This document shows positions 1-10,482 of a stretch of DNA of 64,000 nt, in pieces. Every line of letters starts with the position of its first letter. The stretch's first letter is position 1. Location of the stretch: contig JBITNC010000001.1 in the NCBI GenBank assembly GCA_050084985.1, positions 1,426,001 to 1,490,000 of the forward strand. The letters run 5' to 3'. A program made the position numbers and the translations under genes. This stretch comes from Nageia nagi (lineage: Eukaryota > Pinophyta). Below the pieces are notes generated by a model that did no database searches, had not been told where the DNA came from, and was given only the letters and a program-made list of their open reading frames with translations.

Positions 1-155
1 CAAACTTCAACCTACCAACTAACTCCTTTGGTAAAGTCAAAGTCTACATATTAAAGAATTCTATTAATCTCTTAAGGTATCTACATACCCTTAAGTGATT
101 AATTGAATTTACAAGGAGTTTAGATATTCACAATATTTCATTACAAATTCTAACA
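1..155 (-). repeat. 3' LTR of copia B, partial
   Basis: The sequence is identical by eye to the last 155 bases of the right-hand LTR and ends in the terminal ...TAACA. The rest lies before the window. Confidence 0.95.
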
Positions 156-167
156 CTCCCCCTTAAT
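156..167 (-). other. polypurine tract of copia B
   Basis: CTCCCCCTTAAT directly abuts the left LTR. On the minus strand it reads ATTAAGGGGGAG immediately before the LTR's TGTTAG, the standard plus-strand primer position. Confidence 0.85.
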
Positions 168-605
168 GCAATATTGGGATAGAGCGTAGAAGAGAGAAGA
201 GAGAGAGTAAGAGAGAGTTCTCCTCCATAGAGATACAAGTGGAGATGAGAACTTTTACATATTTTTGAGAACTAGTATGAGACTCACTACATTACCATTT
301 GACAAAAATGGTTTACAATACAATCATTAACCACAACTAGTTTCACTGTACATAGTAGTCGATCAACTTTAAGCTGACATGTGAGTCTCCATGAGCTTGC
401 TTTCACAAGGTGAGTAACCTGCATTTCTAAAGAAGATCCTGCATGCTACAAGCAACTCATGAACAAAATCAGTTAGATGCATCATATATTCAAATAAGAG
501 AATTAAATAATGCCATCTTATAAATAACTGATCAATGGTGCACTATAAGCCATCACGGAGATGCCAAGCCATTACTCATAGTCACCTGTTGTATATAGAC
601 ATGTG
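168..605. other. 3' non-coding part of copia B, no gene seen
   Basis: This is A+T-rich sequence between the polypurine tract and the nested element, starting with a GA-rich stretch (about 178-215). No reading frame or known domain is visible. It continues at 3286 on the far side of the nested insertion. Confidence 0.6.
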
Positions 606-610
606 TTGAT

Positions 611-737
611 TGAAGGAGAAACTCCAAAAGCCAAATATTGTATTAACTTGGTCTCATATAAATACATTCATACTCACACACCTAAAACTATTAATGATCA
701 CTAATTACCTTAATCCCTAAGGATTAGGTTTTCAACA
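611..737 (-). repeat. 3' LTR of the small gene-carrying element
   Basis: It starts TGAAGGAG and ends TTCAACA. I see no difference from the copy at 3154-3280. At 127 bp it is in the size range of TRIM-type elements. Confidence 0.95.
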
Positions 738-748
738 TTCCCTCCTTT
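738..748 (-). other. polypurine tract of the small element
   Basis: TTCCCTCCTTT directly abuts the left LTR. On the minus strand it reads as a purine run AAAGGAGGGAA just before the 3' LTR. Confidence 0.75.
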
Positions 749-797
749 AATCCGCAAGGGATTAAGAATACAAATATGCCTTTAGGTGTGTAGCCTT

Positions 798-1010
798 TTA
801 TGGAGCTGGAGCTTTTTCAGGAGGCTTTTCTGGAGCTCATTTCTGGAGCTCGACACTTTCTGGAGCTCATTTCTAGAGCTCATATCTGGAGCTCATCTTT
901 GGAGCTCATCTCTGGAGCTCATCTCTAGAGCTCATCTCTGGAGCTCGTATCTGGAGCTCATCTCTGGAGCTCGTCTGCGCTCATCTGGCGTTCGTCTGGA
1001 GCTAGTCTGT
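798..1010. repeat. 12-bp minisatellite (TCTGGAGCTCAT-type units)
   Basis: More than a dozen imperfect 12-bp units around the core CTGGAGCTCATC run in tandem. Later units drift towards CTGGCGTTCGTC and continue raggedly to about 1110. The period is a multiple of three, so an apparent ORF on the plus strand runs through it; that ORF is not a gene. Confidence 0.85.
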
Positions 1011-1274
1011 CTGGTCTTTGCACCATGTAATGCTCCACATCACCCAACTTGTCTGGCACACGTCAGGGGTTCGTCAGGCGCTCGTCTGGCACTCGTCAGG
1101 CGTTCATCAATTACGCTGAACCCAACAGTAGCGTTACGGTGTCAGGACGGTTCCCAACTACCATGTCTGGCGCTCTGTTCTGGACCGGACCCCACTGTCA
1201 TCCCCACCGTTATCCTCCTCAAACAGCGGCAAGGGCTTCATTGATCCCATGTGGCATTCTTCCTCGCTCCACGT

Positions 1275-1665
1275 TATCGGCAGACTTTCTGGCCATGGCA
1301 ACCCCGAGGCAGAACGAGATCGCCACGTCTAGGGACGGGATCGGAAACCATCTATTTCTCCGGGGGTCAAAGCACTCCCCGCCGCACGACCGTGGCTATT
1401 TTTCGTCGCCACCGCCGACGACGTAAAGGAGGTCACCAACAACGCCGCTCACGAAATGAGCGCGGGGCGACTGCATCGGTGGTCCCCGAAACCACCGGTT
1501 TTCCATCGGGTCGAAGACGGCGATGTCGTCCAGGGGACAATCCCTCCAACTCGAACTGTAACCCCGGCGACCACCTCCATTTCTGCCTGTCACACTTCCC
1601 CTTTTTCCTCCGCCCAAGACGATGAGCACTCCCAGGTCGGTCGCTGTCGAGACTCGCTTTCTCAA
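1275..1665 (-). pseudogene. Captured kelch-repeat gene fragment
   Basis: The minus-strand frame contains two consecutive kelch-blade-like stretches. One reads DDIAVFDPMENRW and continues to VVGDLLYVVGGGDEK. After one TAG stop (1396-1398) the same frame resumes with CFDPRRNRWFPIPSL. The pattern of a paired-glycine strand, then FDP...NRW, is typical of kelch propellers, often found in plant F-box proteins. No F-box is visible. The G+C content is much higher than in the surrounding transposon DNA, as expected for a host exon. The parent gene cannot be named from this piece. Confidence 0.7.
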
Positions 1666-2012
1666 AACACTCGGAAAGGCTCATTCTATCATCATCATCC
1701 CTGGAGAAATCCATGCTCTTGCAGTCCACGGTTCGATCCCTGGCCACTAAATTGTTGTTGTTTTTCTTCAAATCCACAATTTCAGACGACGTTCTCTCTT
1801 CCTGCGTGTCGGTCATCGTGTCCATGTCGTAATGCAAACCTTTAGGAGAAGCAGTGTTGCTTGACATGAAAATCACGTTTTCCTCTGTTGGCGAGTTGCT
1901 CACGAATGTCTCCGATGACTGCATAGTCCCCACACTCCGTTGATCTCCATCAATACTACGTTTCAGATCTCCGTCTATAATAGTCTTAAAATCTAGGTCG
2001 GCATTATCTTCG
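1603..2012 (-). pseudogene. Captured coding-like fragment, unidentified
   Basis: An open minus-strand frame of about 135 codons lies between the patellin-like and kelch-like pieces. It starts around the residues DNADLDFKTIIDGD and includes SETFVSNSPTEENVIFMSS and DRMSLSECFEKASLDS. Composition is acidic and serine-rich with sensible codon use. It could be the upstream part of the kelch gene: reading passes from this frame into the kelch frame near 1610-1665, as a small frameshift would give. I do not recognise the family. Confidence 0.4.
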
Positions 2013-2020
2013 CTGCCTCA

Positions 2021-2480
2021 TTATTTCGCGTCCTCCTCCTCCTCCGAATTTTGGACGTCGAAATCCCTCTCAGAATAGTGGGACTCCTCTTCTATCTTAG
2101 GCAGGTCTTCTGCCTTAGGCTCCTCCTCAGCCTGGAGCGCTTCTTCGGTCTTGGGCACCGTCTCCTTCTCCTCCTCTGTCTTGGGCAGCGGTTCAACGAA
2201 TTCATTGTTCTTGATGGCTTCTTCGACCCGAACCTTGAGCTCCGTAAGAGCCTTTTTTTCGCTCTCCTTCAAATCAGAGACGAAGTTGCTCTCTTCCTTG
2301 AACGAGGCGTTCTCCAAACTAGCCGCCTCGTTGGAGGCTGGTTCAGGCACCGCCGCTTCCACAGGTTTAACATACTCGGATTCCTCCACCACAACGAGCG
2401 GAGGAGGGGCTTCAGGCACGAACTTGGATTGTACAGGTGCTGCTTCTTCTTTTTAGCGATCGTGGTCTTCACTTCCTCTC
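2021..2480 (-). pseudogene. Captured patellin-like (SEC14-family) N-terminal fragment
   Basis: The 132-codon minus-strand frame has the glutamate- and proline-rich N-terminal region of plant patellins, phosphoinositide-binding SEC14/GOLD proteins of membrane traffic and cell-plate formation. The diagnostic stretch SFKEESNFVSDLKESEKKA is followed by LTELKVRVEEAI, close to the conserved block before the CRAL-TRIO domain. Upstream, an EEAAPV stretch joins across a one-base slip in an A run near 2450. The SEC14 and GOLD domains are absent; the frame ends after an acidic tail ending in EEEEDAK. This is a fragment without the lipid-binding fold. Confidence 0.75.
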
Positions 2481-3139
2481 CGTGCCAGCTCTCCAGTGAC
2501 TCTTCATGCGAGTCTCATTGCTCCTTCACGCACAGACCTGATCTAGGCATAGTCTGCCCAAATCATTCATCTCAACAAGCATACGAACGTCCACCTATTT
2601 CTCCTCCGCGTACTTCCTCGCTGTATCGCCGCTCCCCAGAATACCATTTTCGGCTCAGACTACGAAACGTTTTCCTCCTTACGTGAGCATCACAACGCGA
2701 ACCTCCGCGAGCTTCTAACACACGGATCTCACTTCACGTCTTCTCACGCAGTGAACGTCTCCTTCTCCTCCACGCAGCGTACCTCCTCCACGCAGGTCAC
2801 ATCTCCTCTTTTCTGCTGTGCGTGGGTTTCCTTCACTATTTTCGGGTCATGCCGCCTGACCTCGTTCTCCGCCCAGGGTTGCATTCTTAGCTTTCAGCTG
2901 TGCGATTCAGGCTCCATGTGGGGAGGTGCAGTCCAAGACACACCCCTTTCTCCACACAGGCTCTTCTCGTTGATCCATGCAAGGAGATGCACTCCAACAT
3001 CCCTTTCTCTGCATGATTTTCTCTCATGGCTCCTCAGGCCATCATTCATAACCAGCTGAAACTATGAACCCACAAAAAACCTTCAAACCCTCATCTATGG
3101 AGGGTCGGCAATGGAGTTCTCCAGATCTTCTCCAACGAG
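2481..3139 (-). other. G+C-rich leader of the small element
   Basis: This lies between the patellin-like piece and the primer site. It contains repeated CTCCTCCACGCA-like words (about 2755-2800) and no convincing reading frame. It may include 5' untranslated sequence of the captured gene. Confidence 0.4.
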
Positions 3140-3151
3140 GCTCTGATACCA
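3140..3151 (-). other. primer-binding site of the small element
   Basis: GCTCTGATACCA is the reverse complement of TGGTATCAGAGC, the classic initiator tRNA-Met primer site. It lies two bases from the right LTR. Confidence 0.9.
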
Positions 3152-3153
3152 CT

Positions 3154-3280
3154 TGAAGGAGAAACTCCAAAAGCCAAATATTGTATTAACTTGGTCTCAT
3201 ATAAATACATTCATACTCACACACCTAAAACTATTAATGATCACTAATTACCTTAATCCCTAAGGATTAGGTTTTCAACA
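3154..3280 (-). repeat. 5' LTR of the small gene-carrying element
   Basis: It is identical by eye to 611-737 and is followed by the target duplication TTGAT (3281-3285). Confidence 0.95.
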
Positions 3281-3307
3281 TTGATTTTAAATAGAGCATA
3301 AAAAATT

Positions 3308-3601
3308 GTACAACGAGTTTCTCACACAGAGCAAACTCACCACGGAGGTATAGAATGTACAACAAGTTCGTCACGCAGAGCGAACTTACCACGGAGGTAT
3401 ATTAATTATATGCTCAAAATTTGTACAATAAGTTTCTCATGTAGAGCAAACTCACCACGGAGGTATAAAATGTACAACAAGTTTGTCACGCAGAGCAAAC
3501 TTACCACTGAGGTATAAAATAATCAACACTCTATAACAACAATTGTATAACAAGTTTGTCACGCAGAGCAAACTTACCACGGAGGTCTAGAATGTACAAT
3601 C
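3308..3601. repeat. Tandem repeat in the copia B 3' region
   Basis: Five copies of a roughly 49-bp unit begin with TGTACAACAAGTTTGTCACG and end with CCACGGAGGTAT. Spacers of 0-25 bases vary. The repeats lie between the end of the polyprotein and the 3' LTR. They occur in no other element here. Confidence 0.85.
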
Positions 3602-3645
3602 AAAAAAGGCCTCTAAGAGGTGAAGTTGTCATCACTAACAAAAGT

Positions 3646-6600
3646 TTAAACTTCACTCCCCCTTGAGGGCAACTTCACCAACCCGAGAGAATCCCTAAGC
3701 TTGCAGAACTGAGCTTCAGGAAGGGGCTTGGTGAACAAATCAGCAGAGTTGTCAGTAGATGGACAATACTGCAAGTGTATGATGTCATCTAGAACCTGCT
3801 CCCTGATAAAATGGGCTTGGATTTCTACATGTTTGGTTCGCTGATGGAACACAGGATTCTTAGCCAAAGAGATAGCCGATTGATTATCTGACGAAATAAG
3901 AGAGGGGCCATTTTGCTTATACCCAATTTCATTCAGAAGATGTCTTAGCCAAATAGCTTCTTGGGCAGCAACAGATAGGGCTCGATATTTGGCTTTGGTG
4001 GTAGAAAGAGTCACAGTAGGTTGCTTCTTGGAAGCCCAAGAGATAGCACCTGAACCAATGCTAAACACATATGCAGAGGTTGATTTTCTATCATCTCTAT
4101 CTCCCCCATAATCAGAATCTGAGAACCCTGAGAGAACAATTGAGGGCATTTTGGAATACTTAAGAGCAAGATCCTTTGTCCCTGCGACATACCTCAAGAT
4201 TTGCTTAATAGCATTGAGGTGTTCAACATATGGTTTTTGCATGAATCGTGCCATTAGATTCACTGCAAAGGCAATATCAGGATGAGAGATAGTCAGATAC
4301 AGAAGACTACCAATCAATTGTCTATAAGCTGTAGCATCAACCAACTAAGAATTTGAGTTCAGTGATACAATGATTCCAGGAGAAATAGGTATTGCAGCAT
4401 ATTTACACTCTTCCATTCCAAACTTTTGCAAGATGTCTGATATATACTTAGATTGACTAAGATAAGTACAATCTTTGTGTTGGTATACTTGCATCCCAAG
4501 ATAGTAATGCAATAGACCTAGATCAGTCATTTCAAATGTTGCCTTGAGTTTGGAGATGCACTCTTGGATGATTTCAATATTATTGCCTGTTATGAGAAGA
4601 TCATCCACATAAAGGAGAATTATGACCACGTCTTTTCCTTGATTGAGTACATATAGATCTGAATCTGAGAAGCACTTGGAAAAACCAATATCTGCAAAGA
4701 ATCCTAAAATTTTCTTGTACCATGCTCTAGGTGCTTGCTTAAGTCCATACAAAGACTTCTTTAGCTTACACACAAGAGTCTCTTTTCCTTCTGGAATAAA
4801 TCCTTCTGGTTGATTCATGTAGATTTCAACATCTAAGTCACCATTGAGAAATGCACTTTTGACATCAAGTTGAAAAACTTTCCATCCTTGAGCTGTAGAA
4901 AGAGCAAGGATTATTCTGACAGTAGGCATCTTGGCTACAGGAGCAAAGGTTTCCTCATAATCAATACCATATTTCTGAGTGAATCCTTTGGCCACTAATC
5001 TTGCCTTGTATTTTTCAATTTTTCCATCAGAATTGTACTTGACCTTGTATATCCATTTATTGCCAATTACATTTTTCTCATTGGGATAAGGAACCAAATC
5101 CCAAGTTTCATTTTTCATGAGAGCCTCATACTCAACTTTCATAGCTTCCATCCAACACTCTTGCTTAGAAGCTTCTTTGAAGGTTGATGGCTCATGCATA
5201 TTATCAATTTTGGCAAATAAAGATTTATTCAAGGTCATACTTCTTGTAATTCTCTGTGCTTGAGAATTTTGCTCTTGTGGTGACATCTCTATATGATCAT
5301 CCAACCAGTTAGGTGCAGGCGAAGAATCATCTGTATCATACACCTCAGCATGAGAGGTCGTATCCTCAGAAAGTTCATTGAACTTAACATCCCTAGAAAC
5401 AAAGACTATTTTATGGGATGAAGAGTAGAGCCTGTAACCTCTATGCTGATTATCATACCCCACAAAGATGCATTTTTTTGATCGTTTATCTAGCTTCTTT
5501 CTTTTCTCTAAGGTAACAAAGGCAAATGCATCACAACCGAAGATCCTGAAGTGTGAGAGGTTAGGTTTCTTTCCTGTCCATGCTTCATATGGAGTTTTAC
5601 CTTCAACTGCCTTAGTAGGACACCTATTTAGGGTGTGAATAGCAGTGTGAACATCTTCTCCCCATAAGAAACTAGGAAGGTTACCCAACATGCATCTTGC
5701 CATTTCCATAATGGTGCAATTCTTCCTTTCAGCAAGTCCATTTTGCTGAGGGGTGTAAGGGATTGTGAATTGTCACTTAATCCCATGTTTAACACAATAG
5801 TTGTTAAACTCATTGCTATTATATTCACCCCCATTGTCAGATCTCAGCATCTTGATCTTAAAATCAGTTTGATTTTCAACAAGTGCCTTGAAGTCTTGAA
5901 ACCTGTCAAAAGTTTGATCCTTGTGCTCAAGTAGATAACCAAATGTCATCCTACTGAAGTCATCAATGAAGTTCAGAACATAAGAAGCTCCACCTAGTGA
6001 CTTAGTCTGAAAAGGACCCATCAAATCTGAATGCACAAGTTGAAGAGGACAAGTAGCCCGAGTTGCCTTATCTTTGTCAAACTTTTGCCTATGCATCTTT
6101 CCTAGAATGCACCTTTCACAAAGACCAATTGTGGGTGAAATATTAGGTAAACCTTCCACAAGTGCTTGAGTTTTCATATCTTGAATACTCTTGTGGTTAA
6201 GGTGTCCTAATCGTTGATGCCAAAGATTACCTTTTGAACAAACATTTGCAGCAAGACAAATCTTTGAAGGTACTTGATCCATAATATAAAGGTCATTCTT
6301 TACTGATCCTTTCAACAAGGTGGCAAGTCCTTTCTTAACACACCAGGAGTGTGAGGTAAACTCAAATGAGCATCCTTTCCTTGTAATTTGAATCACGGAG
6401 ATGAGATTCATCCTTAGTTTAGGCACATAAAAAACATTATCAAGAGTCTTTCCATGAATCTTCACACTCCCTATTCTGTGAACATCAAGGACTGTATTAT
6501 CACCTATCACAACTGCATCCTTTTTGTACTTATGAAAGTTTTCAAACTTATCCTTTTCATAACACATGTGATTAGTGCATCCTGAATCAACAATCCAATC

Positions 6601-7569
6601 ATTTGAAATAGTTTGAGTCATTGAGTAGTAGGCAACATTAGCAGTATGCTTGTTCTTCTTTCTATTATTGAAATTTCTCACATTTGCATTTCCCTTACCT
6701 TTTTGAGCAAATTTCTTTTTGCAACAATCATACTCTTTGTGCCCAAAGATGCCACAGAAGTTACAATTCCCATCAAACTTTTCTTGAGGTGTTGGATTGC
6801 TTGATCCTACTTTATCATTCCTGTGCCTGTAGTTGCCATGATTGTTGTTGTTGCTCTTTTTGTCATACTTCCTGAAGGTAGATGAGGACTTGTTGTCTTT
6901 GAATTTGTAATGTTTGTACTTTTTCTTGAAAGGAGTTTTGGTTGCTCCTAGAGCAATGCTATGGTCCTTTGGAGAAAGGTTCAACATTTTCTTATTCAAA
7001 GTTTCCTCATGCTTTAGAAGAAGTCTAGAAAGGTTATCAAGTGAGATGACATCTTCTTCATCATCGAGCCTTGTTTCCATAACTGTGACAAAGTTGCTGA
7101 ACTTTGTAGTAAGGCTTTGAAGAATGATGAAGACCATGAACTCATCATTGATCCAGTTGCACCCACAACCAACCAATTGTGTCCTAAGGTCAATGATTTT
7201 GTTTAAGTAGATGGAAGCACTTTCATCTTCACTTGGTCGATACTGCAACAACTTTTGTAGAATGGTAAACCTCCTTGAAAATTTGGACCCAAGGTATATT
7301 TTCTTTAACCTATCCCAAGCTTCCTTTGCTGAAGTTGATGAAGAAATCATGAGAAGGACATCATCTGAAACTGCATGGTAAATCATAGAAGTTGCTAACT
7401 CATTCTTTGAGTTGTATACTTCAAGAGCCTTCTCATCGGTAGGAGCAACCACATCTTCACTAACTGTCTGCCATAGCTTTCTTGCTTATAACTCGGCTTT
7501 CATATGAGGTTCCCATATTCCAAAGTTGGAACCATCGAGTATGTGCTTGGGAACGAAGGTTTCAACCAT
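3646..7569 (-). pseudogene. Copia B Gag-Pol polyprotein, three nonsense mutations
   Basis: One minus-strand frame of about 1307 codons, normal copia length, encodes the whole polyprotein. The ATG at 7567-7569 is favoured because it opens an MVETFVPK-type Gag start. In order: UBN2-type Gag; a CCHC zinc knuckle (CNFCGIFGHKEYDC); protease with DSG; a GAG-pre-integrase HHCC region (WHQRLGHLNH...CERC); an integrase core with HSDLMGPF and RSDNGGEY; reverse transcriptase with YVDDLL; and RNase H with the SDSDYGGD and DNQSAISLAKN motifs. Three in-frame stops break it: TAA at 7486-7488, TGA at 5773-5775 inside integrase, TAG at 4345-4347 between reverse transcriptase and RNase H. No frameshift is needed, so the damage is three point changes. 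Confidence 0.95.
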
Positions 7570-8924
7570 TGCTACAAGAAACAAATAAATATGCAATAAG
7601 AATGCAAACTTTTACAATTTTCATCTATACATATAAAGCAAACATGTCCCACATGTGTAAACTCATTAACCATGATCCATAGAAGGATAAAGTTGGGGTT
7701 GTTTTCTTGTATAGAATTAGGCCTTCACCTGGATGCCCGCAAGGTGGAGCCCAGGTACTACCAGTCCTCAACCAGTTCACCTTGGTCAGTGATATACTCT
7801 CACAAGGAGAAGTACCTACTATTTTCCAAGGATCTGACGTATCTTGGACCGACCATTTTAATTATCTTGATTAAGGGTTTCAGTTTTCCTCCTAGGTTAT
7901 CAGGATAATCCCTGAATGGACGTGCGGACATGTGGTATCACTACACACATGCCTGTCCACCTAATAGAGTTATGTCCAATCCAACAGAGGTCTTAGGGGC
8001 AATTAAGATGGACTTACCACCACTTGGTTCTTCGGACTAAAAGGGCTCCAGTCTGCCCTGTCCTCACCTCATGGCTCCCCAAACAAGTCATGTTGTGGAA
8101 AATACGTGCGGATGTATTCATTTTAGGGGTTACTTTTCAAATTTTTGCGTATTGCAAGTATAAGCAAATGTGCAAAAAATATAAAGTAAAGTGAAAAATA
8201 CTCCATCCACACGAATTTGAAACCTTAAGAGGCCAAAAAATTGAGTCCAATGGGTTTTGTTCTAACCCCTAAAGGACTTTTACATTTTTCATATTTTTCT
8301 CAATTTATTCAAGCACTTAATGAATTAAACAAAGAACTAAGTCCTACTTAGTATTTAATTCATAACATGCATTGTATCATGACTTAAAAATTTAAGTAAG
8401 CATGCATCATGCATTAAAAATTTAAGTCCTAAGCATGTTTTATTCTTCAAACAAGATACATGCATCATAAGTCTAGCATGCAACATCTAGATAAAATTTA
8501 AGTAAAAATTTATACTAATGCCCCCCTTTTTACTTAAAGTTTTAGCCCTTTTAACTATGCTTAGAGATTGCATATGCACTTAAATTAAACATGAAATGGG
8601 GAGTAGAAGATTAGAAATAGGCTAAGTATGCCTAAGTGCATTTAATGGGAGTAATTGACTTGTAAGCAAGGAAGTAAAAAAGGCCTAAGAAGAATAAGTG
8701 TGCAAGTTGTAATAGGAGACCCATACCCCAATTTTTAATGTTTCTCCTACTTTAAGCACTAAAAAAATACTCTTAAGTCAAGAAACAATTAAATGCTTGG
8801 TAGTTTGAAAAGATGACTCCCCCCCTTGTTTGGTTAAAAAAAAATCAAATCAAATAGGGAGTGGGGAAAACATTAAGGTGCAAAAACTAAAGTTGATAAA
8901 AAATAAGGAGAGTTGATGGAGGGC

Positions 8925-9545
8925 GCGTGAGTAGTGGCGGGCGGAGGCCGTGGGAGGCGGCCAGTCGATGGTTGACCAACAGCAAGCGCGGTAGTGCAGG
9001 AACATTGTCAAACAGGGTGCACACCATGGTTGATTGTAGTTACGGGACCGGGTATTTGACCATCGAGTGTGCAAAGAGCAAAAGAGGAATTGTGACTTCT
9101 GTGGAAGTGTATATATCCTACGATCATGGTAGTCCAGAAGAGGCTGGGCGTCAGAGCCACCGAGCAAGGGTCTCTGCTGCCCTTCATCGCGTACGAATCA
9201 GTTGCCATGGAGATGAGTTGGGTTGGAGCACTGCAGAGGTAGAGAAGTGGAGGAGAGGATTCGCGCAGACCAAGTAGCATGTGTAAATAAGCATAGACCT
9301 ATGCAACATAGCGGTGGTGGGTAGAGCTTGCGATATGGTGTGGGCAGAATCATGTAGCAGGTCAAACAATGGGAGAAGCCTTGCAACGTAACCAGCTGAG
9401 GCATATCCAGCGAGGAGGAGAGGGCAAAAGATTACAGTGCGAGGAGGCAGTGCAGGCGTGCAAGGCAGGCGGAGGGAGGCCAGTCGGGTGGAGGAGCACG
9501 ATGCAGCGGTGGGCGGGAGCGAAGGAGCGACTACGCGTGGTGAAC
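8925..9545. other. G+C-rich island within the copia B leader
   Basis: Base composition changes abruptly from about two-thirds A+T to clearly G+C-rich, then back at about 9550. Open frames of 80-130 codons occur on both strands, as expected in G+C-rich DNA, and none shows a known motif. This could be captured host sequence, as in the nested element, but I cannot identify a source. Confidence 0.5.
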
Positions 9546-9584
9546 CACCATAATATTTTTCCTTTACCCGCCACAACCATGTTT

Positions 9585-9905
9585 GATTTATATTTTAAAA
9601 TGAAATGTAAAATATAAAACAAAAAATATACATATATTTTGAATTAGAGTTTAAACGAATTTAAAATATAAAAATATACATATATTTTGTTTTATATTGT
9701 AAACGAAATTAAAATATAAAATATATTTACATTGTTTAATTACATTTTAAACAGATTTAAAAATATATATAAAAACTATATAGATATATATATATAATTT
9801 TGTTTTGATTAGTGTAAACAAAATTAAACATAAAATATATATATTTGTGATTATGTTTTAAACAAAATCAAAAAATATATATATATAGATATAGATAATT
9901 TGAAC
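9585..9905. repeat. A+T-rich simple and dispersed short repeats
   Basis: The stretch is built from recurring words such as TTTAAAATATAAAATATA, TACATATATTTTG and GTTTTAAACAAAAT, with runs of TA dinucleotides. It lies beside the G+C-rich island. Confidence 0.7.
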
Positions 9906-10468
9906 CTTTAAATATAGGAGTGTGCCCCTTAAAATTGTGGTAGAACCAAAAAAATTTGGCCTCCTCTCTAACTTTTTAGCCTCACTCAAAGAATACCATT
10001 AACATAACAAATGGTAGAGTATGTAGGAGAAACTAATTTTTTTTTAAGCAAATAACATAATACTACTAACATAAAAAATGTTAGTAAACATATTGCAATT
10101 TTGCATCATATATGGGTATTTAATTGAACTAACACATACTTTTAAGTTCAACATAATATGAATAACAAATTACAAGTGTTGTATAATAACCCTTTAAAAG
10201 AACTATAGCAATTTAAAATTGCAAGTAACATAGAGGATTAGTAAAAAATTGCAACTTGTTAATCATAACTTAAAAAAAGGGACTAACACATAGCAAATAA
10301 GGTGTTAGTAGCATTATGTAATAATCAAAATAAATGACCAAATGAGGAGAATCTTTATACATGCTCTTTAAAATTTACCTCACCAAGGGGTGTAAGATGA
10401 GGAGTGAAGAAGGATGAAGAACCTCCAAGATGTAGCTTCCACACCAAAAGAAGAGCTTCCTCAACAAG

Positions 10469-10480
10469 GCTCTGATACCA
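10469..10480 (-). other. primer-binding site of copia B
   Basis: GCTCTGATACCA, the reverse complement of the tRNA-Met(i) site TGGTATCAGAGC, lies two bases from the 5' LTR. Confidence 0.92.
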
Positions 10481-10482
10481 AT

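Larger units (their letters stand above)
611..3280 (-). mobile_element. Small non-autonomous LTR retrotransposon carrying host gene fragments
   Basis: Two 127-bp LTRs (611-737 and 3154-3280) appear identical. They are flanked by perfect 5-bp target duplications TTGAT (606-610 and 3281-3285). A primer-binding site of the initiator tRNA-Met type adjoins the right LTR and a polypurine tract the left, so the element reads on the minus strand. The 2.4-kb interior has no gag or pol. Instead it holds G+C-rich, coding-like sequence matching patellin and kelch-repeat proteins, both in the element's sense direction, followed by a 12-bp minisatellite. It must have been mobilised in trans, probably by copia machinery, since its primer-site surroundings resemble those of the host copia element B. 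Confidence 0.93.
7570..10468 (-). other. Long 5' leader of copia B
   Basis: About 2.9 kb separate the primer site from the Gag start, unusually long for copia. It has three zones: ordinary A+T-rich DNA (7570-8920), a G+C-rich island (8925-9545), and very A+T-rich DNA with ATATAT runs (9585-9905) continuing to the primer site. Short ORFs in the island overlap in several frames and show no recognisable family, so I call no gene. Confidence 0.6.

Noticed and set aside
786-1244. 152-codon plus-strand ORF rich in LELISGAHLWSS repeats
   Set aside because: It is a by-product of the 12-bp minisatellite and runs against the element's sense direction; no known motif.
1251-1845. Plus-strand ORFs of 124-129 codons opposite the kelch-like fragment
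   Set aside because: They are arginine- and serine-rich shadows of the G+C-rich minus-strand coding fragment.
2051-2686. 211-codon plus-strand ORF
   Set aside because: It is a leucine- and arginine-rich antisense shadow of the patellin-like frame, which has clear family similarity on the minus strand.
8850-9622. Overlapping ORFs of 66-130 codons on both strands in the G+C-rich island
   Set aside because: No frame dominates and no motif is recognisable; open frames are expected by chance at this base composition.
9585-9905. MITE or palindromic origin in the TA-rich stretch
   Set aside because: The repeated words are direct and low-complexity; I found no paired terminal inverted repeats or target duplication.
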